Source: G963662985 sp963662985
GTDB lineage: Bacteria > Chloroflexota > Anaerolineae > Anaerolineales > UBA11579
Assembly (NCBI GenBank): GCA_963662985.1
Contig: OY760067.1
Location: forward strand, 1,674,001-1,738,000
Length of the DNA: 64,000 nucleotides
Direction: 5' to 3'
Shown here one piece after another: positions 40,949 through 50,288 of this stretch. The notes beneath the pieces are model-generated. The model had not been told where the DNA came from and ran no database searches. It was given only the letters and a program-made list of their open reading frames with translations. A program made the position numbers and the translations under genes. Each line of letters begins with the position of its first letter. The first letter of the stretch is position 1.

Positions 40949-42112
40949 ATGGAGAAATTGTCAAAAAATAAAATTTCAATAATAGATTTTGAGAATATGT
41001 TCGCTGAAGATATTATTAAATTTGTTAACAATAGTAGTGCTAACCAAATTGTTGAATTATTATTGCTTATAAAAGAAAAAAGAGCAATTCAATGGAATGA
41101 TCGAGCAATTCTTCAAATGGTTGAAAAATCTCCTTTGACTTTTTGGGCTAGTGATAAATCATATCAAATTGTACTTTGGGCTGGGAAATGTAAAGATGTT
41201 TATAATCGCGATTTATTTGGAAAATCTTTTCCTGAAATTATGAGTATTTTAGAACGTTCTGATGCGATGAAAGATAGTATTAGTGTAATAGAGGCAAAGC
41301 AAGATGAATTAGCACCTTTATTGGCTGATTTTAAAAATTATTATACAAAAGATATGCAAGGAAATCAGGTGAAATTTAGCATAGTGACTAATAGTATGCA
41401 ACTAATAGATGAGGATACTGGTGAAAAATATTATGCAGAAATAGGTTTACCAATTGACTTGGAAAGTGCTTTAGATCAATATCATAAAAGAGAAGAAGAA
41501 TTAAAAGAAAAAGTAAATATAATTTTAGAAAAGTTAAAAAATATAAGAAACTCATTTTCTATTGAAATAAGTAGATTTCGACAAATAATACATAAAGAAG
41601 AAAAATTAACAAGAAACCAAAAAAGTAAATTGCGAAAAATAATAAGTAATTATGAATCAGAAATAGAAGATAATTTACAAAGATATAAGCTTGCATTAAA
41701 TTTAGATGATTTTATCCATGAAAATGAAGAGGCAAAAGAAATTGCCATAGAAAAAATTCAGATTGCTATTAATCACGAAATCTCTCAAGTACCCAAGCCA
41801 GAAGTGACAAATCATAATAAAAATATAGAAGAAATAATAAAAACAATTGATAATAAAATTGAAATTATAAGAAGTACATTTGATTATGAAATTAAACAAT
41901 CAACAGAATCAGATATTAATAATGATTTAGAGAAAGACCGTAAAAAATTTCTTTTTAAATTACAAGAAAAGAGAGATGAATATATACGTGAGTTGACGGA
42001 GATGAAAGAATTAATAGTATCTACTACTACAGTTAATTTAAGTAAATACCAATCTCGACTTGATGTAATAGAAGATGATATGCGAAATTTTATTAATGAT
42101 ATAAAAAAATAG
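40949..42112 (+). CDS. PAS-like domain protein with long coiled coil
   Basis: 387 residues. A PAS-like fold lies at about 55-115 (TFWASDKSYQIVLWAGKCKD) followed by a second alpha/beta stretch and a long Lys/Glu-rich coiled coil (from about 170 to the end). No kinase, cyclase or DNA-binding output is visible. It could be a cytoplasmic sensor or scaffold for the operon enzymes. It starts 15 bases after the radical SAM gene. Confidence 0.65.
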   Translation: MEKLSKNKISIIDFENMFAEDIIKFVNNSSANQIVELLLLIKEKRAIQWNDRAILQMVEKSPLTFWASDKSYQIVLWAGKCKDVYNRDLFGKSFPEIMSILERSDAMKDSISVIEAKQDELAPLLADFKNYYTKDMQGNQVKFSIVTNSMQLIDEDTGEKYYAEIGLPIDLESALDQYHKREEELKEKVNIILEKLKNIRNSFSIEISRFRQIIHKEEKLTRNQKSKLRKIISNYESEIEDNLQRYKLALNLDDFIHENEEAKEIAIEKIQIAINHEISQVPKPEVTNHNKNIEEIIKTIDNKIEIIRSTFDYEIKQSTESDINNDLEKDRKKFLFKLQEKRDEYIRELTEMKELIVSTTTVNLSKYQSRLDVIEDDMRNFINDIKK

Positions 42113-42120
42113 TAAAATAA

Positions 42121-42531
42121 ATGAATAAAGAGAGAAAAAATCAAATTTTTAGAATTGACCCAGAATATTATACGTTTGTTAGTGGCGCTTTAATTTCTAT
42201 TCCATTAACGCTTCTTTTTGAATTGAGTAGTAACTATAGAGAGGTTGTTTATTGGTTAGGCCTTTTATTTTCATTCATCTCAAGTTTTTTTTGTTTCAAA
42301 CTTTCTTTACTCTTGAAAAATGTTCATGAAAAATATATTTCAAATATGAAAGGAGTGGGTGATACTGCAAAAGCTTGGAATTCGGCAATAAATAAAGTAA
42401 ATTCTAAACTTATAATTTATTTAATTATTATTGTTGTTTCTTTAATTCTATCAATAATATTTGTGTTTTTAATGCAATTTACAGATTCATCGACTTTAAT
42501 TGTGTTAGATGAAGCATATATATGTAAATAA
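42121..42531 (+). CDS. Small membrane protein of unknown function
   Basis: 136 residues with three hydrophobic helices (about 18-35, 42-63 and 98-120) and a basic start (MNKERKNQIF). It follows the PAS protein by eight bases. No family recognised. Confidence 0.65.
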   Translation: MNKERKNQIFRIDPEYYTFVSGALISIPLTLLFELSSNYREVVYWLGLLFSFISSFFCFKLSLLLKNVHEKYISNMKGVGDTAKAWNSAINKVNSKLIIYLIIIVVSLILSIIFVFLMQFTDSSTLIVLDEAYICK

Positions 42532-42566
42532 TTAATATTATAAATTAATAAAGGAGAAAATGAATA

Positions 42567-43388
42567 ATGAAAAAATTAGCATTAATTACTGGAGTATCAA
42601 GAAATATTGGTAAAAGTATATGTATAAAATTTTTATCAGAGGGTTATCATGTAATAGGAACTTATAATACTAGTGTTGAAGAAGCAAAAAATCTTAAAAA
42701 TGATAATAAAGAATTAACACTATATCAAGTGGATTTTTGTGATGAAGAAGCCACCACAAACTTTATAGATAATATGAAAAAATATAAGTTCGATGTAATT
42801 GTCAATAATGCTGGAACAATGAATTTAACTGAAGATGATGAAATAGTTCATGAATTTCGAGATTTCTCATTTTCAGCATTTAAAGATGTAATGAGATGTA
42901 ATTTTTATGCGCCATTGAGAATTTGTATTGAATTACAAGATTATATTAATGATGATGGTACGATAATAAATATTGCAAGTACTGATGGAATGTTAGCAAC
43001 TTACGCTAGTTTATCTTATTCAGCTAGTAAGGCTGCCCTAATAAATTTAAGTAAAAGCCTAGGAAATAATTTTTATCCTAAGAACCGAGTTAGAGTTATT
43101 TCAGTGTCTCCAGGTTGGATTATGTCTGAAGAAGAAAGTGGAATGGGGAGTGATGAAAATTCAGCAGGTGCAAAAGCCGGAATTCTTTCTCCAATTGGAA
43201 GAAATGGTTTTACGCATGAAATTGCGGAAGAAGTATTTACACTTGTTTCTTCTAAATCAAAATTAGCCAATGGAAACAATTATGTCTTTGATGGTGGATT
43301 CACAAATTATGATGTAATTTATTGGGAAGAAGCTAATGGTGTATCACTTTTGCGTGATATCAATGAAGTGAAAAAAGATTTAAAATAA
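42567..43388 (+). CDS. Short-chain dehydrogenase/reductase
   Basis: 273 residues. The cofactor-binding start is TGVSRNIGKSICIKFLSEGY, NNAGTM follows, and the active site has Ser (INIASTDG), Tyr and Lys (YSASKAA). It is a classical NAD(P)-dependent SDR resembling 3-oxoacyl-ACP reductases, but the operon suggests a specialised substrate. AAAGGAGAA precedes the ATG. Confidence 0.92.
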   Translation: MKKLALITGVSRNIGKSICIKFLSEGYHVIGTYNTSVEEAKNLKNDNKELTLYQVDFCDEEATTNFIDNMKKYKFDVIVNNAGTMNLTEDDEIVHEFRDFSFSAFKDVMRCNFYAPLRICIELQDYINDDGTIINIASTDGMLATYASLSYSASKAALINLSKSLGNNFYPKNRVRVISVSPGWIMSEEESGMGSDENSAGAKAGILSPIGRNGFTHEIAEEVFTLVSSKSKLANGNNYVFDGGFTNYDVIYWEEANGVSLLRDINEVKKDLK

Positions 43389-43397
43389 GAAGAGTGG

Positions 43398-44477
43398 GTG
43401 ATAATGCTTTCCCCAAGAGAAGATGGCTTTTGGTCACGTGGTGAACATGAGGATCATTTCGGTACCATAATTATGTTTCCAGAACGTACTGATATATGGC
43501 GAAATGGAGCTCAAAATGCACAGCAACTAATTATTGAATTAGCCAATATAATTATTAATTATGAAAATGTTTTGTTTTGTGTCAAACCACATCTTAAAAA
43601 TAAGATAAGAAAGAAATTAAATAAAAAGATTCAAATAGTTGAAGCTGAATATGATGATATCTGGGCTAGAGACATCTCACCAAACTTTGTAGTTAATAAA
43701 TCTGAAATGAGAGCTGTTTGTTGGAATTTTAATTCATGGGGGGGGGTAGAAGATGGAGCTTATTTTCCATGGGATAAAGACGCTGCTTTTGCAAAAAAAA
43801 TATCTGATGTACTAGGAATAAAAAAATATATTATAAACGATATTATTTTAGAAGGTGGTGCAATAATAGCTGATGGAAATGAAACATTATATACAACAGA
43901 AAGTGTTTTATTGAATAAAAACCGTAACCCATTTATATCAAAAAAAGAAATGGAGAGGCGATTAAGAAAATATTTTGTAGTTAATAAGATAATTTGGTTT
44001 GAAGATGGCCTAGCTTTTGATGAAACAGGTGGACATGTTGATAATATATGTAGTGTTATTGATTCTGAAAATCTATGTTTGGCTTGGACTGATGATGAAA
44101 ATGATTTTCGTTATAAAAATTTATTAAAAGCATATAATGTTCTTCTCAAATCTGATGAAAAAAAAATACATAAAATACCACTTCCCCCTCCTCAATTCAT
44201 AACAAAAAAAGAAGAAAAAGAATTAAAGCAAATATTTAGCTCAACAAATAGAGTTGAAGGATTTAGATTAGCCCCTTCATATATAAATTATTATCTACTA
44301 AATTCAGCACTTCTTTTACCGGCATTTAATTGTGAAGAAGATCTAATTGTTAAAAATATATTCAAGAAAATTTTTCCCGATAGAGAAATTATTCAAATGG
44401 ACGCTAGAGAGCCGTTAATAGGTGGGGGAGGGTTCCATTGTATTCTTCATGAAATTCCAAGTATTCCAAATATTTAG
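43398..44477 (+). CDS. Agmatine deiminase / peptidyl-arginine deiminase-family protein
   Basis: 359 residues of the guanidino-group-modifying fold. IWARDISPNFVV holds the substrate-binding acid, ILEGGAIIADG the glycine-rich strand, DETGGHVDNI the catalytic His and GGGGFHCILHEIP the nucleophilic Cys. All catalytic positions appear present. The family hydrolyses agmatine to N-carbamoylputrescine, or deiminates arginine in peptides (Porphyromonas type). In this operon a modified-peptide or arginine-derived substrate is plausible. Confidence 0.88.
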   Translation: MIMLSPREDGFWSRGEHEDHFGTIIMFPERTDIWRNGAQNAQQLIIELANIIINYENVLFCVKPHLKNKIRKKLNKKIQIVEAEYDDIWARDISPNFVVNKSEMRAVCWNFNSWGGVEDGAYFPWDKDAAFAKKISDVLGIKKYIINDIILEGGAIIADGNETLYTTESVLLNKNRNPFISKKEMERRLRKYFVVNKIIWFEDGLAFDETGGHVDNICSVIDSENLCLAWTDDENDFRYKNLLKAYNVLLKSDEKKIHKIPLPPPQFITKKEEKELKQIFSSTNRVEGFRLAPSYINYYLLNSALLLPAFNCEEDLIVKNIFKKIFPDREIIQMDAREPLIGGGGFHCILHEIPSIPNI

Positions 44478-44485
44478 GAGGAATA

Positions 44486-45004
44486 ATGTTATATTCATAT
44501 TTAACCCCTAAAGCTATTGTTCGTGATAGCGATGTCGATGGTAAAGGAAGTATAGCCATAGAACACATTAGTAAAGGGGAGGTTGTTTTTATTAAAAGCG
44601 GATATATTCTTACTCGCGATACTATGTTAGTAGAAAAGGTAGGAGATAATTATTGGCCATTAAGTGATGAGTTGTTTCTTGCTCCTAAAAAAAATTCAAG
44701 TAGAGAAGAAATAATAAAAATCAAACTATTTATCAATCATTCATGTAATCCAAATTGTGGAATTCGAGGTGAGGTTACAGGTGTAGCTATACGAGATATT
44801 AAAGTTGGAGAAGAATTAACATTTGATTACGCAATGATAGATGATGAGACAGATGAGCGATATACTATGCAATGTACTTGTGGAGAAGCAGATTGTAGAG
44901 GAATAATTACAGGGAAAGATTGGGAACAAAAAGAATTGCAAAAAAAATATAAAGGTTATTTTGCAAGGTATTTACAGGAAAAAATTGATAAATTAGATAA
45001 TTGA
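44486..45004 (+). CDS. SET-domain protein methyltransferase
   Basis: 172 residues. The SET fold is clear: DVDGKGSIAIEHISKGEVVF at the start, the SAM-binding LFINHSCNPNCGI, GEELTFDYAM, then a post-SET Cys cluster (CTCGEADCRGIITG). SET enzymes methylate lysines in proteins and are uncommon in bacteria. GGAGG precedes the ATG, eight bases after the deiminase gene. It is the last gene of the element before attR. Confidence 0.9.
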   Translation: MLYSYLTPKAIVRDSDVDGKGSIAIEHISKGEVVFIKSGYILTRDTMLVEKVGDNYWPLSDELFLAPKKNSSREEIIKIKLFINHSCNPNCGIRGEVTGVAIRDIKVGEELTFDYAMIDDETDERYTMQCTCGEADCRGIITGKDWEQKELQKKYKGYFARYLQEKIDKLDN

Positions 45005-45397
45005 AATTGAAAAAATCTTAATAGAAAGCTAATTTTAATTATTAAATTACATTTATCAAAAAAATCATCATCCTCAACTCAAATCAGGTTCAAATAGTTT
45101 GAAAACTCATAGAAACTGTAGACAAAAAACCATTTATAGTAGCCATTTTTAGCCTTAAAACACGTAATCTTGACCCATTTTTTAATCCCTACACCCCTGT
45201 GTTATGAATTTTAATCCATTGTTTTTAAAGATTTACTAATTTCAATCTTTCCAGATCGCATAAAATGGTGCAACTTTGGTGCAACCAGAGTAGAAAGAAT
45301 AGAGAAAAAGTATGATTTAAGAGTATAAAACTGTTTAAAATAGGCACTTTTTACCACAAAATTCACAATTTCAGTTCCATTTACACACAGCCCATTT
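45005..45397. other. Right-end non-coding arm of the element
   Basis: About 390 bases between the SET gene and attR without a gene. It contains the paired TGGTGCAAC repeats at 45266-45286, expected of an integrase-binding arm. Confidence 0.6.
45266..45286 (+). repeat. Right integrase arm-type site pair
   Basis: TGGTGCAACT (45266-45275) and TGGTGCAACC (45277-45286) with the same 11-base step as the pair at 16681-16701. Confidence 0.65.
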
Positions 45398-45442
45398 ACT
45401 CTTAATCAGTAGGTTCGGGGTTCGATTCCCCGGCGATTCACT
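45398..45442 (+). repeat. attR, displaced 3' part of tRNA-Lys
   Basis: Identical over 45 bases to 16548-16592. It lacks the tRNA 5' half and is not a functional tRNA. Confidence 0.93.
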
Positions 45443-45445
45443 CCC

Positions 45446-45471
45446 AAAAGACTCATATGAGTCTTTTTTTT
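45446..45471 (+). terminator. Original chromosomal tRNA-Lys terminator
   Basis: AAAAGACTCAT/ATGAGTCTTTT palindrome plus T run directly after attR. Confidence 0.8.
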
Positions 45472-45482
45472 AAATATACTTT

Positions 45483-46031
45483 CTAATTGATTAACTCAGC
45501 GATTTTATTAACAGTGGTCCAATTACGGGCAGTGGAATCAGGAAATTTTTTTGTAATCCATTTAGCACTTTTTGAAAGCCGTACACTTTCATAACATAAA
45601 AAATATAAAACATTTTCACTAATCCGAATTTGATCTTTTCCCTCATTTATTTTATTAATTTCTTCTAAAGTTAACTGATTATTGGATTCATCAAGAAAAT
45701 AGATATATTCATGAGATACCTTTGGATCAAATGTAGTTGCAGCTGAAATTTCTTTCTCAGAAAAAGGAAACGCATCTATAATACTTTTGAATTCAAATAC
45801 GTTATAAACTAAAATATTCGCTTGGAAACCAAACAGTTCAAAAAATGCTTCAGAAATAATCAATTTGATAGTTGATTGCTCCATTTCAGAAGAGAACACC
45901 ACATTTCCGCTTTGAATATAACTTTTAACATCAAAAAACCCTGCTTTTTCAAACATATCTCGTAAATCTGCCATCAAAACCTTATTCTTACCGCCTACAT
46001 TGATTCCTCTAAACAAAGCAACATACTCCAT
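45483..46031 (-). CDS. DUF1697 domain protein
   Basis: 182 residues. The start YVALFRGINVGGKNKVLMAD and the IQSGNVVFSS segment are diagnostic of DUF1697, widespread small cytoplasmic proteins of unknown function. GAGGT precedes the ATG. First chromosomal gene after the element. Confidence 0.93.
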   Translation of the reverse strand: MEYVALFRGINVGGKNKVLMADLRDMFEKAGFFDVKSYIQSGNVVFSSEMEQSTIKLIISEAFFELFGFQANILVYNVFEFKSIIDAFPFSEKEISAATTFDPKVSHEYIYFLDESNNQLTLEEINKINEGKDQIRISENVLYFLCYESVRLSKSAKWITKKFPDSTARNWTTVNKIAELIN

Positions 46032-46303
46032 TTCATTTACCTCAATTTCTATTTTGCCTTAATCTTATCAGATTCATATTCATTGACTGATAAATTAACA
46101 TCTAATATACAGATTATTAGGATTTTGAAAAATAAATTAGCAAACGCTAAACAAACAAAATCCGCTAACACGGATATGGTATAATAAATCTAATAGGGAG
46201 GCATTGAAAAATATAAATGTCTCTTTTATTTAATTAAACGCAATTATATATTTTTTATCCCATATTTATTATTATCATTGGATTTATTTATAAGGAGGAT
46301 TAT

Positions 46304-47293
46304 ATGGTGAAAAAGAAAATTATTACAGTAACATTTAATCCCGCATTGAATTTGATATACCAAAAAGAGTATTTTCACCCTGGTTATAAAAATACAACAA
46401 ATCAACCAGCAACAGTCAATGTGGATGGATCAGGAATTAATATTTCAAATGCACTAAACCAAATGGAAATTAACACAACAGCATATATTTTATTAGGAAG
46501 TGATCTCAAAGGTCAATTAGCAGAGCAATTATTATCAAAATATCAAATTGAAATTACTCCATTTTTTGTCCTTGGACAAACTCGCAGCAAAGTAACAATT
46601 TTTGATCCTAACACAGATACAGAAACAATTATCACAGATACCTCGTGTGTTGAATATGAACATGTCTCAGAGCAATTTAATAAAAAGATTATCAGCAATA
46701 TTAATAAAAATGACATCGTCGTCCTTTCTGAAAATTTACCTGAAGGGTATCCAAGACGCATGCATACTCAGTTAATAGATCAAATTCATTCTGCAGGTGG
46801 AAAAGTTTGTTTGATATCACGTGGAATCAACCCAGAGATCTATCAAGAAGACAAACCAGAATATTTAGCCATCAAACTACGAGAATTAGAAAAGATATTC
46901 AATTACCCTGTTCGAACAGTCGAAGATATTATCGAATGTGTAAAAAAGATTATTGATAATGGTGTCATAAATGTTTTGATTGAAGCCCCTAAAAAGAATC
47001 AAGCCTTCCTTTTTAATAAAGAGAACGCCTATGTGATTGATTATGATGAAAGTTGTAGCGACGGCACTAAGGATGGGGGGTGGTATGCGTTCATTGCAGG
47101 ATTTTTGGCAGGAAAAATGAATCACATATCCCTTAAAGAAAGCCTTGAATATGCTACTTCAGCAGCACTATATTTTTCTGATCAAGTAGGGCATCAATAT
47201 CCAACTATTGATGATGTGAAAGATGGCATAGAACAAGTGACAGCAACCAAATTAGAAATAGACGAGCAAGAGGAAGAACAACAAAATGAGTAA
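46304..47293 (+). CDS. PfkB-family (1-phosphofructokinase-like) protein with degenerate active site
   Basis: 329 residues with the ribokinase/PfkB fold: an N-terminal ITVTFNPALNLIY, a sugar-site region and a C-terminal nucleotide site. Two signatures are altered. The first motif, usually GGKG, reads DGSG (41-44), and the second, usually GAGD with catalytic Asp, reads GGWY with Tyr at about 261. It is therefore probably not an active kinase and may bind a sugar phosphate as a regulator. Its end overlaps otsA by 8 bases, linking it to trehalose synthesis. GGAGG precedes the ATG. Confidence 0.8.
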   Translation: MVKKKIITVTFNPALNLIYQKEYFHPGYKNTTNQPATVNVDGSGINISNALNQMEINTTAYILLGSDLKGQLAEQLLSKYQIEITPFFVLGQTRSKVTIFDPNTDTETIITDTSCVEYEHVSEQFNKKIISNINKNDIVVLSENLPEGYPRRMHTQLIDQIHSAGGKVCLISRGINPEIYQEDKPEYLAIKLRELEKIFNYPVRTVEDIIECVKKIIDNGVINVLIEAPKKNQAFLFNKENAYVIDYDESCSDGTKDGGWYAFIAGFLAGKMNHISLKESLEYATSAALYFSDQVGHQYPTIDDVKDGIEQVTATKLEIDEQEEEQQNE

Positions 47294-48782
47294 AAATAAA
47301 ATTGAAAACAAAACAGAGGATCCTTTTATAGTGATCGTTTCCAACCGAGGTCCGATAGTTTTTTCTGAGACAAATGATGGTGAATTTGAATTTACTCGTG
47401 GAGCAGGTGGGTTAGTCACCGCGCTTGGCACCTTAGCAAAAAAACATGAAGTTGCTTGGGTTGCCATGGCGATTAATGAAGATGATAAAAAATGGACTCG
47501 TAAAAACAATCAACAACTAACCAAAATAGATGATATTTATCTAAAGTTGTTGGATGTTGATGAAGATGCATATTCAAAATACTATAACCAAATTGCTAAT
47601 CCATTGATTTGGTTTATTCAACATCAGATCTGGAATGTAATTAGTGATCCAATCATTGACAAACAAACATGGGATGCTTGGGAAACGGGGTATAAAAAGG
47701 TTAATCAAGAATTAGCAGATGCGGTCTATGAGATTGTTAAAGATGTAAAACGAAAAGTGATTGTCTTAGTCCAAGACTATCATTTATATCTTACCCCCAA
47801 ATTTTTGAGAGATAAACTTGGAGACGATGTTTCCATTCAACCTTTTGTTCACATTCCTTGGCCCGGCCCCGATGCATGGCGTATGTTGCCAGAAAAAATG
47901 CGTAAAGAATTGTTAGAAGGTCTCATAGCCTCAGATATTATTGGGTTTCAAACCAAAAAAGATGCTTTTAACTTTGTGCAAACTTGCCGATTTTATTTGG
48001 AAGATGCGCACTCCTTTGGTGCCCGAGATGCCATCACTTATAAAGGCAAAAAGATATACGCCAAATCTTATCCTATATCAGTAGATATTGAGCAGATGAA
48101 AAACTTGGAAAATGAAGCAGAAACAAAATTCTTTCTCACAGAATTTCTCAACCTCATTCATGACCGCAAAGTAATCTTACGGGTCGATCGGGTTGAGCCA
48201 AGTAAAAACATCCTTCGAGGGATTGATGCTTTTGAAGCATTACTCCAAGAACATCCTGAACATATTGGACACGTTCAAATGCTAGCGCTTTTAGTGCCTT
48301 CTCGAATGGAAGTAGAAGAATACCAAGACTATCTCCAACAGATTATGGCCAAAGCGGGCATGATTAATGCCGAATATAGCAACTCTCTTTGGGAACCTAT
48401 CCGGATTATCCTCGGAGATAACTACAAACGAGCAATTGCAGCCATGCAGCTCTATGATGTATTAATTGTCAATCCGGTCGCTGATGGCATGAATCTAGTG
48501 GCGAAAGAAGGAGTCTTGGTGAATAAGAAAAACGGAGTACTCGTTTTGTCTGAGAATGCAGGCGCGTATTACGAAATGGGAAATGATGCCATAAGCATTT
48601 CTCCATTTGACGTCTATGGGACCGCCACAGCCCTTCATGAAGCATTAGAAATGTCTAGTGAAGAACGTTTTAGGCGCGCAAGCAACTTGCAAGCCATCGT
48701 ACGTGGTTCTGATGTCAACACTTGGTTTGAAAATCAAGTGGAAGATTCTCTTGCCAGCATTAACAATGAAGATAAAAACTGA
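47286..48782 (+). CDS. otsA: Alpha,alpha-trehalose-phosphate synthase
   Basis: 498-residue GT20 glycosyltransferase that joins UDP- or GDP-glucose to glucose 6-phosphate. Markers: VSNRGPIVF, GGLVTALGTLA, the VQDYHLYLTPKFLR and HIPWPGPDAWRMLP segments, VDRVEPSKNILRG, and the C-terminal NPVADGMNLVAKE. It overlaps the PfkB-like gene at its start, and converges with otsB with a 49-base overlap of coding ends. Confidence 0.95.
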   Translation: MSKNKIENKTEDPFIVIVSNRGPIVFSETNDGEFEFTRGAGGLVTALGTLAKKHEVAWVAMAINEDDKKWTRKNNQQLTKIDDIYLKLLDVDEDAYSKYYNQIANPLIWFIQHQIWNVISDPIIDKQTWDAWETGYKKVNQELADAVYEIVKDVKRKVIVLVQDYHLYLTPKFLRDKLGDDVSIQPFVHIPWPGPDAWRMLPEKMRKELLEGLIASDIIGFQTKKDAFNFVQTCRFYLEDAHSFGARDAITYKGKKIYAKSYPISVDIEQMKNLENEAETKFFLTEFLNLIHDRKVILRVDRVEPSKNILRGIDAFEALLQEHPEHIGHVQMLALLVPSRMEVEEYQDYLQQIMAKAGMINAEYSNSLWEPIRIILGDNYKRAIAAMQLYDVLIVNPVADGMNLVAKEGVLVNKKNGVLVLSENAGAYYEMGNDAISISPFDVYGTATALHEALEMSSEERFRRASNLQAIVRGSDVNTWFENQVEDSLASINNEDKN

Positions 48783-49552
48783 TTTGTTTCTTGCACACCA
48801 GCAAGAGTAAAATCAGCACTTTTAATAACAATCGAGGCGGTTTCATCATCGATAACTGCCATACTATATGCATCGCATTCATTCGCCAGACGCAAATCCC
48901 GAGCTGCAATGAATGCATGTGTATCCGTCACATCATCTCCAATCATAATTGCAGCACTTAAGGTTTTATTTTTAACCAACTCTTCAAAAGCAGTTCCCTT
49001 ATCGATTTTCACAGGTGGTCTTAATTCAAAGATCATTCTTCCAGAAAACATTTCCAAACCATGAGTACTAGCAATCTTCTCGATTAAAGGAGTAAGCTCT
49101 GTTTTTGTTCTTTCGGGGTCACTCACATTTCGATAATGCACACTAATTGTGATCTTTTTATTCTCCAAGAATATTTTATTTTCTTGGATTGATCTTTCTA
49201 AATCTTCAAAAGCTTTTCCTACGTTTTTGAGAAAAGGTTCTGCAAGTGAAGGGAAGATCACCTCATCATCCGTCAAGATCTCCATTCCATGATTGCCCAC
49301 ATACCCAAGTGTGGGAATCTCAATTCGTTCTAATAAGCTCTCCACTGATCTTCCCGAAAGAATAGTGATTGGAAAAAATGAACTTAATTCCTTTAAGATA
49401 TCTCCATTATTCCCATATAATTTTGCTTCATCAGGCACATCCACAATTTCGCTCAATGTTCCATCAAAATCTAAGAACAATCCAAATTTGCCTTGAATCA
49501 TCTTTTTTAATTGTGCCTTTGTCAACGTATTTGGTTTATTTTTTATTGTCAT
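48734..49552 (-). CDS. otsB: Trehalose-6-phosphate phosphatase
   Basis: 272-residue HAD-family phosphatase that completes trehalose synthesis. The nucleophile motif is LFLDFDGTLSEI, then ILSGRS, GNHGMEI, and the C-terminal KGTAFEEL with metal site IGDDVTDTHAF. It is convergent with otsA rather than in the same operon, and the two 3' ends overlap, which could give antisense control. Confidence 0.95.
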   Translation of the reverse strand: MTIKNKPNTLTKAQLKKMIQGKFGLFLDFDGTLSEIVDVPDEAKLYGNNGDILKELSSFFPITILSGRSVESLLERIEIPTLGYVGNHGMEILTDDEVIFPSLAEPFLKNVGKAFEDLERSIQENKIFLENKKITISVHYRNVSDPERTKTELTPLIEKIASTHGLEMFSGRMIFELRPPVKIDKGTAFEELVKNKTLSAAIMIGDDVTDTHAFIAARDLRLANECDAYSMAVIDDETASIVIKSADFTLAGVQETNQFLSSLLMLARESST

Positions 49553-49620
49553 AGAACTATTATAAACAATTTAATCAATGCTTTTGAGAATATCAACTTA
49601 AGAAGAAATAAGAATTATAA

Positions 49621-49646
49621 AAAGAGCAATCCATGGATTGCTCTTT
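49621..49646 (-). terminator. Terminator of the flavodoxin-like gene
   Basis: A perfect palindrome AAAGAGCAATCC/GGATTGCTCTTT followed on the minus strand by a T run, just after the stop at 49653. Confidence 0.85.
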
Positions 49647-49652
49647 ACGCTT

Positions 49653-50129
49653 TTATTCAAAAATCAAACTTAGTTTATGAATGCCATCATTAATCACGTT
49701 CTCTTTAGCCTCATCTGTCCAACGGATATCAAAATGAGCACAACTTTTACCGCCTTTAGTTTGGATCATTTGATTCATTTTGCGTATAGCTTTGTTGCAT
49801 CCGAAAAATACTGGAAGTTGATGTCCAATAAAGAATGCGACCTTTTTGTTTTCTAAAGACCCTACATGGTTAAAATAGGGTGGCATGATTCGCGCCAAAG
49901 AAAACCCTTGCACCGGTGCTGCAAAAATGATTCCTTCATATTCATTTGTATTTGGAATAGTAAGCAACTTTTCATTAGCCGTTACAGCACGATCATCACC
50001 CAATAAATGTTCTACTTTAATAGGGTCAATCACTACTGTATGTCCTTTTTCACTTAATTCACCCTCAAGTTTCTCCACAACAGATTGGATATGCCCTGTT
50101 TGAGAATAATAAATAATGCCAATTTTCAT
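49653..50129 (-). CDS. Flavodoxin-fold protein
   Basis: 158 residues. The FMN phosphate-binding loop is YYSQTGHIQSVVEKL and the aromatic-site loop is FAAPVQGFSLARIMPPYF. It looks like a single-domain flavodoxin or NADPH-quinone-reductase-like electron carrier. Monocistronic with its own terminator. Confidence 0.85.
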   Translation of the reverse strand: MKIGIIYYSQTGHIQSVVEKLEGELSEKGHTVVIDPIKVEHLLGDDRAVTANEKLLTIPNTNEYEGIIFAAPVQGFSLARIMPPYFNHVGSLENKKVAFFIGHQLPVFFGCNKAIRKMNQMIQTKGGKSCAHFDIRWTDEAKENVINDGIHKLSLIFE

Positions 50130-50288
50130 TTTTTTTCCTTTTATTATTAATAAATAAACCTATTCATTTATAAATTAATTACGCAGAAAATAAGAATTTG
50201 TTGTAAAATGTTCTGATTGTCTTAATCGAATAGACAATACACATATCCTTATGAGATAATTAAGGCTATAGAGAATAAAGGTGTAAGA

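Noticed and set aside
45398..45442. Second tRNA-Lys gene
   Set aside because: Only the 3' part from the anticodon stem is present; it is the attR repeat.
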